From assembly GCA_035948135.1 (NCBI GenBank), contig DASZJL010000116.1:1-64000 (forward strand): a DNA stretch of 64,000 bases, written 5' to 3'. The stretch is from CADDZP01 sp035948135. Lineage in GTDB: Bacteria; Actinomycetota; Acidimicrobiia; Acidimicrobiales; AC-14. The position numbers and the translations under genes were made by a program. Each line of letters opens with the position of its first letter. The first letter of the stretch is position 1. Under the pieces are notes generated by a model. The model saw only the letters and a program-made list of their open reading frames with translations, was not told the origin of the DNA and did not search any database. Positions 23,954 through 32,452 of the stretch are shown piece by piece.

Positions 23954-25146
23954 CAGGCCTCCCACTCAACGACGAGCCGGTCGACCCCGAAGGAGCCGCC
24001 GGCGTGGATGACGGGCTGCTCGCCCGGTGCCAGGTGAAAGTCGGGAATCCGCGCCAGCACCTCGTCGACGGCGACAGCCAGCTCGAGCCGCGCCAGGTGC
24101 GAGCCGACGCAGCGGTGGGGACCGGCACCGAACGCCAGATGCCGGTTGGCCTCGCGGTCGATCAGGATGGCGTCGGCCCGCTCGAACTCCCCCGGATCAC
24201 GCGAGGCCAGCGGCGTCGACAGCAGCACGCGGTCACCCGCGCGCATCCCCACGCCGGCGAACGTCACGTCCCGTTTCACGACGCGCGCCGTGTTGATGAT
24301 GGCGTGGGCGCGCAAGAACTCCTCCACCGCGCCGCGTACCAGCTCCGGTTCGGCGACGAGCCGCGCCCGGATGTCGGGCCTGGTGGCGAGGCAGTAGAAG
24401 GTGAAGCCGAGCATGGCGGTCACCGTGTCGAGCCCCGCCACGAACAGCATGAAGGCGTAGTCGACGAGCTCTTCGTGGTCGAGCGGTCGCCCGTCGACCT
24501 CCGTGCGGACCAGCGCGGACAGCACGTCCTCGCGGTCGTCGGTGTCTTCCTTCTGGCGCGCCGTGACGACCTCGTCGAGGTACTCGATGATGCTGCGGGC
24601 CGCGCTCTTCCGAAGCTCGGGGTCGTGGTAGGCGTGGGTGAGGTCGTGGTTCCACTGCTCGAACGTGGTCGCCTCGGCCAGTGGCAAGCCGAGCATCGAG
24701 ACGAAGACCGTGGTCGGGAACGGGCGGGCCAGGTCCGCGACGAGGTCGGAGCGCCCGGCGCGTGCGAAGCCGTCGACGAGCCCGGCGCACACGCGGCGCA
24801 GCTCCGGCTCCCGGCGGGCGATCGGCCCGGGCGCGAACAGCGGCGCCAACGGTTGGCGGTAACGGGTGTGGTCGGGCGGGTCGAGGGCCAGCGGCCGCAT
24901 GGTGCGCGGGTAAGCGCCGGCGGGGATGGAGAACTGGGCGCTGGAGAACAGGTCCGGGTGCTGGAAGGCCTCGCGAATGTCCGCGGCGCGCGTGAGAACC
25001 CAATAGCCGCCGTACGCAGTCGAGAAGAACGCTCGATCCCCGCGTGCGCGGTCGAGTGCTGCGAACGGATCAACGAGAAACGCCGCGCCCTGGTGGTAGT
25101 CGAAGTCGCGGACGAGGGCCGGATCGACATGTTCCGCCAGCTCCAC
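23953..25146 (-). CDS. Cytochrome P450 monooxygenase
   Basis: A soluble P450 of about 397 residues that would hydroxylate the pathway substrate. It shows the I-helix FVAGLDTVTA, the K-helix EEFLR (ExxR) and the heme-binding AFGAGPHRCVGSHLARLEL, with Cys at about residue 346. GTG 25146 was chosen; a TTG at 25164 is possible but falls at the edge of operator B. It shares its promoter region with the divergent crotonase gene, so both arms are probably controlled by the palindrome between them. Redox partners (ferredoxin, reductase) are not encoded nearby. Confidence 0.88.
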   Translation of the reverse strand: MELAEHVDPALVRDFDYHQGAAFLVDPFAALDRARGDRAFFSTAYGGYWVLTRAADIREAFQHPDLFSSAQFSIPAGAYPRTMRPLALDPPDHTRYRQPLAPLFAPGPIARREPELRRVCAGLVDGFARAGRSDLVADLARPFPTTVFVSMLGLPLAEATTFEQWNHDLTHAYHDPELRKSAARSIIEYLDEVVTARQKEDTDDREDVLSALVRTEVDGRPLDHEELVDYAFMLFVAGLDTVTAMLGFTFYCLATRPDIRARLVAEPELVRGAVEEFLRAHAIINTARVVKRDVTFAGVGMRAGDRVLLSTPLASRDPGEFERADAILIDREANRHLAFGAGPHRCVGSHLARLELAVAVDEVLARIPDFHLAPGEQPVIHAGGSFGVDRLVVEWEA

Positions 25147-25163
25147 TACTGGATCTTGCCACA

Positions 25164-25187
25164 ATACGATGAATTATGCAACGATAT
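25164..25187. promoter_or_regulatory. Palindromic operator B (core CGATGAATTATGCAACG), divergent promoter
   Basis: The core CGATGAATTATGCAACG at 25167-25183 differs from operator A at one base. It lies in the 46 bases between the P450 and crotonase starts. Read leftward it contains CATAAT as a possible -10; read rightward an ACGATA is 6 bases before the crotonase GTG. A protein bound here would block both genes. Confidence 0.7.
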
Positions 25188-25192
25188 CCCCC

Positions 25193-26008
25193 GTGACCCC
25201 GGAGGCGCCTGCGGTGCTGGTGGACGCGCCGGCCGACGGCGTTCGCCTCGTCACCATGCACCGGCCCGAGCGGTTGAACGCGCTCACCGTCGACCTGATC
25301 TCGGCGCTCACCGCAGCCCTCACGGAGGCCGACGCCGATCCGTCGGTGCGGTGCGTGATCCTGACCGGGTCGGGCCGCGGGTTCTGCTCGGGCGCCGACC
25401 TGAAGGGTATGGGTGACGCCCCCAACAGCGAATCGCTCGGCGACATCCCGGCCACCTTCCTACTCCAGCAGCACATCGCCGGGCTGGTGACGACGATGCG
25501 GCGGCTGCGCAAGCCCATCGTCGCCGCCGTCAACGGGCCCGCCGCGGGCGGGGGGCTGGCCCTGGTGCTGGCGGCCGACGTGCGTCTGGCCGCGACCAGC
25601 GCCCGGTTCGCGGCCAGCTTCATCAAGGTCGGCGTGTCCGGCGCGGACATCTCGACCAGCTGGCTCCTGCCTCGCATCGTCGGCGCCGGCAACGCCCACT
25701 TGCTGATGCTCACCGGCCGGCTGATCGACGCCCAGGCGGCGCGGGACATGCAGCTCGTCGTCGACGTCGTGCCCGACGACCAGCTCATCGACACCGCGCT
25801 CGCCCTGGCCGACGAGATCGCCGCCAACAGTCCGTTCGGCGTCTGGATGACCAAGGAGGTCATGTGGTCGGCGCTCGAGATCCCCGGGCAGCAGGCCGCC
25901 ATCGACCTCGAGAACCGAACGCAGGTGCTCGCCGCCCAGCTCGAAGACGCCGTTACTCAGCGGGCGACGGCCCTCACGAAGGAACGGGCGGCGTACCAGT
26001 GGCGGTAG
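25193..26008 (+). CDS. Enoyl-CoA hydratase/isomerase family protein 3
   Basis: A 271-residue crotonase, first gene of the rightward arm. Motifs are MHRPERLNALTVDLISALTA, FCSGADLKGMGD and AAVNGPAAGGGLALVLAADV. The Ser/Asp in KVGVSGADISTSWLLPRIVG replaces the usual glutamate, so it may be an isomerase or a different crotonase. GTG 25193 is preferred over the ATG at 25169, which lies inside operator B. No ribosome site precedes it, so the message may be leaderless. It overlaps the ligase gene by 10 bases. Confidence 0.85.
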   Translation: MTPEAPAVLVDAPADGVRLVTMHRPERLNALTVDLISALTAALTEADADPSVRCVILTGSGRGFCSGADLKGMGDAPNSESLGDIPATFLLQQHIAGLVTTMRRLRKPIVAAVNGPAAGGGLALVLAADVRLAATSARFAASFIKVGVSGADISTSWLLPRIVGAGNAHLLMLTGRLIDAQAARDMQLVVDVVPDDQLIDTALALADEIAANSPFGVWMTKEVMWSALEIPGQQAAIDLENRTQVLAAQLEDAVTQRATALTKERAAYQWR

Positions 26009-27249
26009 ACGCGATCGTCGAGCGGCGGTACTGGGACGAGGCCGCCCAGACGATGGCCACCGAGACGCTCCGCCGGCTGCAGACCGAACGCCTGCGCGAC
26101 GCCGTCGAGCGCGCCTACGCGGGAAGCGGCTTCTTCCGCCGGCGGCTGGACGACGCGGGCGTACGCCCCGAAGACGTCGCCTCGCCGGCCGACCTGGCGC
26201 GTCTGCCGGTGTTCCGCAAGGCCGACCTCCGCGCCAACGAGGCCGAGTTTCCACCCATCGGCGACTACCGCTGCGTGGGCCTGCACGGCTCGGTGCGGCT
26301 GGCCACCTCGACGGGCACGACCGGACGACCCACTTTTGTCCTCTGGACGGCGAACGACCTGCGCCTCGACTACGAGCTCGCGGCGCGTGCGCACTGGCGG
26401 GCCGGCATCCGCCCCGGCCAGGTCATCGTCAACGCCCACCCCGGGTACCTGAACGGCGGCCAGGCCATGAACGCCGGGGCCTACGAACACATGGGTGTCC
26501 TGCCGATCTCGGTCGGGCCGCCCGTGGACATCGAGCACGCCGAACAGGTCCTGCGCATTCTCGAGGGCGTACCGGTCGACCACTGGCGACTGTTCCCGGC
26601 CGCCCTGGCCCGCTTCCGCGAAGCGGCGACACGCCTTGGTTCGAGCGTGGACCTACCTGCAGCCGAGGACGCCGGTCCCGCGGCCCAGTACGACAAGCTC
26701 AGCGCCGGCCAGGAGTGCGTGAGCTACCTCGGCAGCGCGTGCGCGCAGGGGCGCGGCTCGCACATCGCCGAGGACTACGCCATCGTCGAGGTGCTCGACG
26801 TGCACACCCGCGAGCCGGTCGCGCCCGGTCATCGGGGCACGATGGTCGTCACGTCGCTGGGCCGCGACAACCCGATGCTCCGCTACGACCTGGAGGACAT
26901 CGTGCGCGTCGACGACGCGCCCTGCCAGTGCGGGGAGACGTCGAGACGCGGGTTCTGGGAGGGACGCCAGCGCGACATCGTGTGGGTCGGCGACCGCATG
27001 GTGCTGCCCATCGACGTCTGGCGCGAGCTGCCTGCGGGCGCCGAGTTCGCGCTCGTACGGCGGCCGGATGCCGACCGGCTCGAGGTGCGCGTCGAAGGAT
27101 CCGCGCCGGCCGACGCGGCCGACCGCATCGCCGCCCAGTGTGGCGTCCCCGTCGACGTCGTCAGCCTGGCGCCCGGGACCCTTCCCCGCGCCGCCTACAA
27201 GCAGGAGCGCGTCGTCGACGAGCGGGCGCATGAGCCGAGTCGTTCATAG
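25999..27249 (+). CDS. Phenylacetate-CoA ligase-like (PaaK family) protein
   Basis: A 416-residue adenylate-forming enzyme of the PaaK type. It has the AMP-binding loop SVRLATSTGTTGRPTFVLWT near residue 100 and the adenylate block ECVSYLGSACAQGRG. TMVVTSLGRDNPMLRYDLED, a C-rich CQCGETSRRGFW and a C-terminal VDVVSLAPGTLPRAAYKQER carry a possible catalytic Lys. It would activate a carboxylic acid, perhaps aromatic or cyclic, to its CoA ester. GTG 25999 overlaps the crotonase end, and its last 20 bases overlap the Mo-enzyme gene. Confidence 0.8.
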   Translation: MAVDAIVERRYWDEAAQTMATETLRRLQTERLRDAVERAYAGSGFFRRRLDDAGVRPEDVASPADLARLPVFRKADLRANEAEFPPIGDYRCVGLHGSVRLATSTGTTGRPTFVLWTANDLRLDYELAARAHWRAGIRPGQVIVNAHPGYLNGGQAMNAGAYEHMGVLPISVGPPVDIEHAEQVLRILEGVPVDHWRLFPAALARFREAATRLGSSVDLPAAEDAGPAAQYDKLSAGQECVSYLGSACAQGRGSHIAEDYAIVEVLDVHTREPVAPGHRGTMVVTSLGRDNPMLRYDLEDIVRVDDAPCQCGETSRRGFWEGRQRDIVWVGDRMVLPIDVWRELPAGAEFALVRRPDADRLEVRVEGSAPADAADRIAAQCGVPVDVVSLAPGTLPRAAYKQERVVDERAHEPSRS

Positions 27250-29251
27250 CTACTGCCGCCAGTGCCTGGCGGTGTGCGGGCTCATCGTCACCGTCGAGGG
27301 CGACGAGATCGTTTCCGTGCGCGGTGACCCGGACCATCCCGTGACCCACGGGTACACGTGCGCGAAGGGGCGCGCCATGGGCGCCATGCACCACGCGCCC
27401 GACCGGCTCGACGAGCCGATGGTCCGTCGAGGCGACGAGCTGGTGCCCGTGTCGTGGGACGAACTCCTCGACGATCTCGCGGCGGGGCTCGCGCGTGTCG
27501 CGGAGGAGTCCGGCCCCGATGCGGTCGGGACGTACTTCGGCTCGCTCTCGGGCTGGGACCCGGCCGGACGCGCCACTTCCGAGACGTTCCACCGGGCACT
27601 GCAATCGAAGAGCCGCTACACGTCGACGACGACGGACTGCCCAGCCAAGCCACTCGTGGCTCAGGCCGTGCTCGGCCACGCCGCGATCACCCCGCTCCCC
27701 GACCTCGACGCGTGTGCGCTGCTTCTGCTGATCGGCACCAACCCCGTCGTGTCCCACGGGCACACGTGGGCGCTGCCCGATCCCGTCGTCGCCCTCCGTG
27801 CGGCGCGAGAACGGGGCGAGGTGTGGGTCGTCGACCCGCGCGCGACGGAGACGGCTCGCCTCGCCAGCCGCCACCTCGCGTGCCGGGCTGGGACCGACCA
27901 CGCCCTGCTCGGCCACCTGCTGCGCGAGCTGCTGATCGACGGTTGCGACACGGGGTACCTCGACGCATACGCCAATGGGGTCGACGGGCTGCGCGCCGCG
28001 GTCGAGGAGTTCGACGCCCCCACGACCGCCGCCGCCACGGGGCTCACTGTGTCCGACCTCGCCGATCTCGTGGCCGCGGTCCGAAGGGCCGGGCGGGTGG
28101 CCGTCGTCACCGGCACCGGGGCCACCATGGGTGCCAACGCCAACCTGCTCGAGTGGTTCGCGGCGGCGCTCATCGTCGTGACCGGCTCGCTCGATCAACC
28201 CGGTGGCATGTGGTGCAACCCCGGGCTGCTCGCCCGTCTCGACGAGACCGGGATCGACGCCCGCAAGAGCAAGCCAGCACAGCCGGGGCCGCCCAGCCGC
28301 CCCGAACTGCCCAGGCGATTCGGGCAGTACCCGTGCGTCGCCATGGCCGACGAGATCGAGGGCGGCCACCTCCGCGCCCTGGTCTCGCTGGCGGGGAATC
28401 CGGTCGTCGCCTTCGCCGACGCCGGCCGCGTCGCCGCAGCTTTCGGCAAGCTCCAGATCCTCGCGGTGGCCGATGTCCGCCACAACGCGACCGTCGAACT
28501 GGCCACCCACGTCCTGCCGTGCAACGGCCCCTTCGAGCGAGCCGACGTGACCTCGGGCGTCGAGCTGTACCAGCCAATCGCGGCCGGACAGTTCGTCCCC
28601 GCCGTGGTCCCGCCCGTCGCGGCGCGCCGGCCCCTGTGGTGGATCATCGGACAGCTCGGCCGCCGCCTCGGCCATCGGGTGCTGCCCGGTTCGCTCGACG
28701 TCGACGATCCTGCCGTCGACGACGCAACCGTTCTCGACGCCCTGGTGGGCGGCGACCGCGTGGACGCGCTGCGCGCCGCACCGCCGAGCGGAACCACCGC
28801 GCCGATCCCCCGCTACGGCTGGTTGCTCGTACGAGCCGACCGGCCGCGGTTCGACCTCGCGCCCGCCGAGCTCGTCGGTGAGCTCGGCCGCGTGCAGGCG
28901 CCCGCGCCGCTCGTGCTCATCCCGCGGCGCCAGGGACGCCACCTCAACTCGTGGTTCCCCCCTGCGGGCCTGCGCCAGGACAGTCCCGTCCTGCTGATCC
29001 ACCCCGCCGACGCGGTCGACGCTGGCCTGACCGACGGCAACCGAGCCCGCGTCACGAGCGCGGCCGGGTCGCTCGTCGCGACCCTCACCGTCGACGACAC
29101 CGTCGCGCGCGGCCACGTGTCGATGCCGCACGGCTTCGATCCGACCGTCGGTGTCCTGATCTCGTCGACCGACCGCGTCGACCCGCTCACCGGCATGGTC
29201 CAGCAGTCCGGGGTTCCGGTCGATCTCCAGGCCTTGACGTTGAACGACTAA
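27230..29251 (+). CDS. Mo-bisPGD oxidoreductase with N-terminal [4Fe-4S] site
   Basis: A 673-residue molybdopterin oxidoreductase of the DMSO reductase/formate dehydrogenase superfamily. Cys9, Cys12, Cys16 and Cys44 (CRQCLAVC, YTCAKG) hold a 4Fe-4S cluster. Cys137 in STTTDCPAKPL is the likely Mo ligand, and the C-terminal molydop-binding domain starts near LVLIPRRQGRHLNSWFPPAG. No Tat signal is present, so it is cytoplasmic. No iron-sulfur or membrane partner gene is adjacent. It overlaps the ligase gene by 20 bases, so it belongs to the same operon. Its reaction (hydroxylation, hydration or reduction of a CoA-bound ring) is open. Confidence 0.85.
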   Translation: MSRVVHSYCRQCLAVCGLIVTVEGDEIVSVRGDPDHPVTHGYTCAKGRAMGAMHHAPDRLDEPMVRRGDELVPVSWDELLDDLAAGLARVAEESGPDAVGTYFGSLSGWDPAGRATSETFHRALQSKSRYTSTTTDCPAKPLVAQAVLGHAAITPLPDLDACALLLLIGTNPVVSHGHTWALPDPVVALRAARERGEVWVVDPRATETARLASRHLACRAGTDHALLGHLLRELLIDGCDTGYLDAYANGVDGLRAAVEEFDAPTTAAATGLTVSDLADLVAAVRRAGRVAVVTGTGATMGANANLLEWFAAALIVVTGSLDQPGGMWCNPGLLARLDETGIDARKSKPAQPGPPSRPELPRRFGQYPCVAMADEIEGGHLRALVSLAGNPVVAFADAGRVAAAFGKLQILAVADVRHNATVELATHVLPCNGPFERADVTSGVELYQPIAAGQFVPAVVPPVAARRPLWWIIGQLGRRLGHRVLPGSLDVDDPAVDDATVLDALVGGDRVDALRAAPPSGTTAPIPRYGWLLVRADRPRFDLAPAELVGELGRVQAPAPLVLIPRRQGRHLNSWFPPAGLRQDSPVLLIHPADAVDAGLTDGNRARVTSAAGSLVATLTVDDTVARGHVSMPHGFDPTVGVLISSTDRVDPLTGMVQQSGVPVDLQALTLND

Positions 29252-29261
29252 TTATGTAACG
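29245..29261. promoter_or_regulatory. Operator C (core CGACTAATTATGTAACG), upstream of Liv binding protein 2
   Basis: This 17-base core matches operator B at 14 positions. It overlaps the stop codon of the Mo-enzyme gene and ends 8 bases before the GTG at 29270. Read rightward it holds TAACGAT 6 bases before the start, a plausible -10 for a leaderless message. It would give the binding-protein/ligase pair its own promoter under the same regulator. Confidence 0.6.
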
Positions 29262-29269
29262 ATTTGGCG

Positions 29270-30691
29270 GTGCTGCCGAAGTCCGGGCGATCGCTCGGCA
29301 CTCTCGTCTTGGCCTGCCTCCTCGTGGCCACGCTGTGCGCAGCGTGCGGCAACCGGCACTCGCACCAGGAATTGCTGGCCGCGGCGCAGGGCTCGGGCGG
29401 CTCGAGCGAGTTCTCGCAGACCGGTGCCGGTGCGGCCACTGGTGGCGACGCCGGGTCGGCCGGCGCCCAGCAGGCTGCGGGAGTCGCCGGTGCGGCCGGC
29501 AGCTCCGCAAGCGGCCCGGTCTCTGGCGGCGGGCGGGCGGCAAGCGGCGCGGCGTCCACCGGGGGTGCATCCGGAGGGGCCGGCGGCTCTGCCGCCAAAG
29601 GCGCCCCGATCGTCATCGGCAGCGTGGGCACGCAGTCGGGCATCGTCGGCGCGTCGATCTCCGACGGCACGCGGGTCCTGCAGGCCTGGGCGGCCGGCGT
29701 CAACGCCCAGGGCGGCATCAAGGGCCACCCCGTGCAGGTGATCGTCGGCGACGACGGCGGTGACCCGTCGCGGCACCAACAGCTCGTCCAGCAGTTCGTC
29801 GAGGAGAAGCACGTCGCCGCCTTCGTGTACAACTCGGCGCCGCTGAGCGGACAGTCGAGCGTGCAGTACCTCACCCAGAAGCGGGTCCCGGTGATCGGCA
29901 GCGAGCTTGGCGGTCAGTGGTTCTACACCAGCCCGATGTTCTTCCCGCAGACCTCGTCGGGCCTGGCGCTCACCTACGTGAACATCGCCGGCATCGCCGG
30001 GTTCGTGGTGCCGAAGGGCAAGACGAAGGTGGCGACGCTGACGTGCCAGGAGGCGCAGTTCTGCACCGACGCCAACCGCATCTGGCCGCAGATGGCGCCC
30101 AGCCTCGGCTTCCAGGTGGTGTCCCAGGGCCGGGCGTCGCTGGCCCAGCCCGACTTCACCAGCGAGTGCCTGAGCGCCAAGAACGCCAACGCCCAGGTCC
30201 TGCTCATGGCGATGGACACCAACAGTGTGGGCCGGGTGGCGTCGTCCTGCGCCCGCGTCGACTTCCACCCCGTCTTCTCCTTCGCCACCACGGTGACCGT
30301 CGACCGCTTGCGGAGCGATCCCAACCTCGACGGCACGGTGCTGGCGCTTCCGCTGGCGCCCTGGTTCCAAACCAGCAACGCGTCGGTCGCCCAGTACAAG
30401 GACACGATGGCCCGCTACGCGCCGGGCAACACTCCGACCGCGAGCGGCGAGAACGGATGGGCGTCCGCCAAACTGTTCGAGCTCGCCGAGACGCGCGCCT
30501 CGGACCCCACCACCTCCGCTGGTGTCCTCGACGGGCTGTGGTCGATCAAGAACGAGACGCTCGGCGGCTTGATCCCGGCGACGACGTTCACCAAGGACCA
30601 GAACGCGCCCGAGGTGAAGTGCTGGTCGGTGGTCGTCATCAGCGGCGGCCAGTTCACGGCCCCCGAGGGCGGCCAGATGCATTGCGCATAG
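29270..30691 (+). CDS. Liv-type substrate-binding lipoprotein 2
   Basis: A 473-residue binding protein: lipoprotein signal with lipobox CAAC (Cys about residue 26), a ~75-residue Gly/Ala/Ser-rich linker, then the type I binding fold (IVIGSVGTQSGIVGASISDG, INAQGGIKGHP-like VNAQGGIKGHPVQVIVGDDG). No permease or ATPase gene is next to it, so it must use one of the two full Liv systems or a distant one. GTG 29270 is chosen; a TTG at 29264 lies in operator C. It is followed with a 10-base overlap by an acyl-CoA synthetase-like gene. Confidence 0.85.
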   Translation: MLPKSGRSLGTLVLACLLVATLCAACGNRHSHQELLAAAQGSGGSSEFSQTGAGAATGGDAGSAGAQQAAGVAGAAGSSASGPVSGGGRAASGAASTGGASGGAGGSAAKGAPIVIGSVGTQSGIVGASISDGTRVLQAWAAGVNAQGGIKGHPVQVIVGDDGGDPSRHQQLVQQFVEEKHVAAFVYNSAPLSGQSSVQYLTQKRVPVIGSELGGQWFYTSPMFFPQTSSGLALTYVNIAGIAGFVVPKGKTKVATLTCQEAQFCTDANRIWPQMAPSLGFQVVSQGRASLAQPDFTSECLSAKNANAQVLLMAMDTNSVGRVASSCARVDFHPVFSFATTVTVDRLRSDPNLDGTVLALPLAPWFQTSNASVAQYKDTMARYAPGNTPTASGENGWASAKLFELAETRASDPTTSAGVLDGLWSIKNETLGGLIPATTFTKDQNAPEVKCWSVVVISGGQFTAPEGGQMHCA

Positions 30692-32100
30692 CGGGCCCCA
30701 TCGCCGCCTCCGGCTTCGGCGAGGCGGTCGACGAGCACGCGGCCCAGTGCCCCGAGCGGACGGCGTTCGTCTGCGGCTCGTTCCGCATCACCTGGCCGGT
30801 GCTGCAGGCGCGCGTCGCCCAGCTGGCCGGGGCGATGGAAGCAGAGGGTGTCGCGGCCGGCGACCGGGTCGTGTGGGCCGGACAGAACTGCCACCGTTTG
30901 CTCGAGACGCTGCTCGGGGCCGAGCGCGTCGGCGCCGTGTTCTGCCCGCTCAACTGGCGGCAGAGCGCCGAGGAGCTGGCATTCGTGCTCGACGACGCCG
31001 ACCCCGCACTCGTGCTTTGGCAGCGCGCGGAACTGGGCGACCCGCTGGCGAAGGCGCGCGGGGTCACGGCGTCGGCGGCCCGGTGGATCGCGCACGAAGA
31101 CGAGTACGAGGACTGGCTGGCCGCGGCCCGGCCCGCGCCGGCGGACCGACCGCCCGACCCGTCACTGCCCCTGCTCATGCTGTACACGGCCGCCTTCGAC
31201 GGCCGACCGGCGGGATCGCTGCTGCCCGGCCGTTCGCTTCAGCTGCAAGCGCTCTACGGGATGCTCTTCGCCGGCGTCAGCCGAGACGACGTGTACCTGA
31301 ACGCCGGGCCGTTGTTCCACGTCGGCACGTTCAAAGCAACGCTCGCCACCCTCGTCGCGGGGGGCACCAACGTCTTCGTCCCCCGCGCCGACGCCGAGCA
31401 GCTGTGCCGCATCATCGACGCCGAGCACTGCACCGGGGCTTTCCTGCAGCCACCGACGGTCGCGGCGATGACGGACGTGAACAGCGACGGCCGCTACGAC
31501 CTCTCGTCGTTGCGACCGAAAGGTCGGTACCGGAGCGGCTTCGGGCAGACGGAGCTCGGTGGCGTCGTCACCTTCGTCGACGCCGACAACCCGTCCATCG
31601 GCTCCGCCGGTCGTCCCGGTCCGCTCACCCGGGTCGAAGTCGTCGACGACAACGGGGCAGCCGCACCACCCGGCGAGGTCGGCGAGATCGTCGTACGGGG
31701 ACCGGCCGTGCACCTCGGGTACCACCGGCGGCCGGGGCTCACCGCCGAGCGCCAACGACACGGCTGGCACCACACTGCGGACCTCGGTCGGCGCGAGGCC
31801 GACGGCTCGATCTCGTTTCTCGGACCGATGGGGCGCATGATCAAGTCGGCGGCCGAGAACATCTATCCGGCGGAGGTGGAGGCCTGCCTTCGAACGCACC
31901 CCGCCGTCGCCGACGTCGCCGTGATAGGCGTCCCCGACCCGGTCTGGGGCGAGAGCGTTCGAGCCCTCATCGTCCCTATCGACGGTCTCCGCCCGACACT
32001 TCAGGACCTGCAGGATCACTGCCGCTCGAGGATCGCCTCCTACAAGAAGCCGACCTCGGTGGAATTCACGGACGCCCTTCCGCCTCGCGAACGCGGGTAG
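30682..32100 (+). CDS. AMP-dependent acyl-CoA synthetase-like protein with degenerate motifs
   Basis: A 472-residue ANL-family protein. It keeps the domain order, an A5-like GFGQTELGG, and A7/A8 blocks (HTADLGRREADGSISFLGPM, GRMIKSAAENIYPAEVEACL). The phosphate loop reads LYTAAFDGRPAGSLL instead of the normal Thr/Ser/Gly-rich TSGTTGxPKG. The chain stops at DALPPRERG, where a catalytic GK motif (A10) should follow. It may be a specialised ligase, a hydrolase-like or inactive partner, or a gene in decay. TTG 30682 overlaps the binding-protein end by 10 bases. The pairing suggests activation of the imported substrate. Confidence 0.72.
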   Translation: MRIAGPIAASGFGEAVDEHAAQCPERTAFVCGSFRITWPVLQARVAQLAGAMEAEGVAAGDRVVWAGQNCHRLLETLLGAERVGAVFCPLNWRQSAEELAFVLDDADPALVLWQRAELGDPLAKARGVTASAARWIAHEDEYEDWLAAARPAPADRPPDPSLPLLMLYTAAFDGRPAGSLLPGRSLQLQALYGMLFAGVSRDDVYLNAGPLFHVGTFKATLATLVAGGTNVFVPRADAEQLCRIIDAEHCTGAFLQPPTVAAMTDVNSDGRYDLSSLRPKGRYRSGFGQTELGGVVTFVDADNPSIGSAGRPGPLTRVEVVDDNGAAAPPGEVGEIVVRGPAVHLGYHRRPGLTAERQRHGWHHTADLGRREADGSISFLGPMGRMIKSAAENIYPAEVEACLRTHPAVADVAVIGVPDPVWGESVRALIVPIDGLRPTLQDLQDHCRSRIASYKKPTSVEFTDALPPRERG

Positions 32101-32197
32101 GCCCGGTGTCCTCCGATGTCGCGAGGCCGTTGCGACCGCGGTCGAGGCGGGAGGAGAATCCCCGGTATGACACCTCAGACCCGCGCTGGGAGCGCCT

Positions 32198-32437
32198 GTG
32201 TCCACCTCTGCTGACGACCCGGTGAGTTACGAGCGTCAGGTGAAGGCGCTGTTCCGGTCCAAGGACCAACAGTCGATGCTTCGGCACTTCGACTTGTGGT
32301 CCTACGACGACGTCAGCGCCCATGCCGACGCCATTCTGGGACGGCTCCGAGAGGGCACCATGCCGTGCGACGGCGCTTGGCCCGATGCATCGGTCGGCCT
32401 TTTCCAGCAATGGGTGGAGGACGGCAAGGCCCCCTAG
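32198..32437 (+). CDS. Small conserved hypothetical protein, 79 aa
   Basis: A 79-residue soluble protein starting at GTG 32198. It is rich in charged residues, with a helical first half (YERQVKALFRSKDQQSMLRH) and an ending GTMPCDGAWPDASVGLFQQW that recalls a small family of actinobacterial proteins whose conserved PCDGAWP block has no assigned function. No membrane segment. It stands between the ligase-like gene (98 bases away) and the convergent MarR gene. I cannot name a role. Confidence 0.6.
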   Translation: MSTSADDPVSYERQVKALFRSKDQQSMLRHFDLWSYDDVSAHADAILGRLREGTMPCDGAWPDASVGLFQQWVEDGKAP

Positions 32438-32452
32438 CCCATCATTGGCGAC

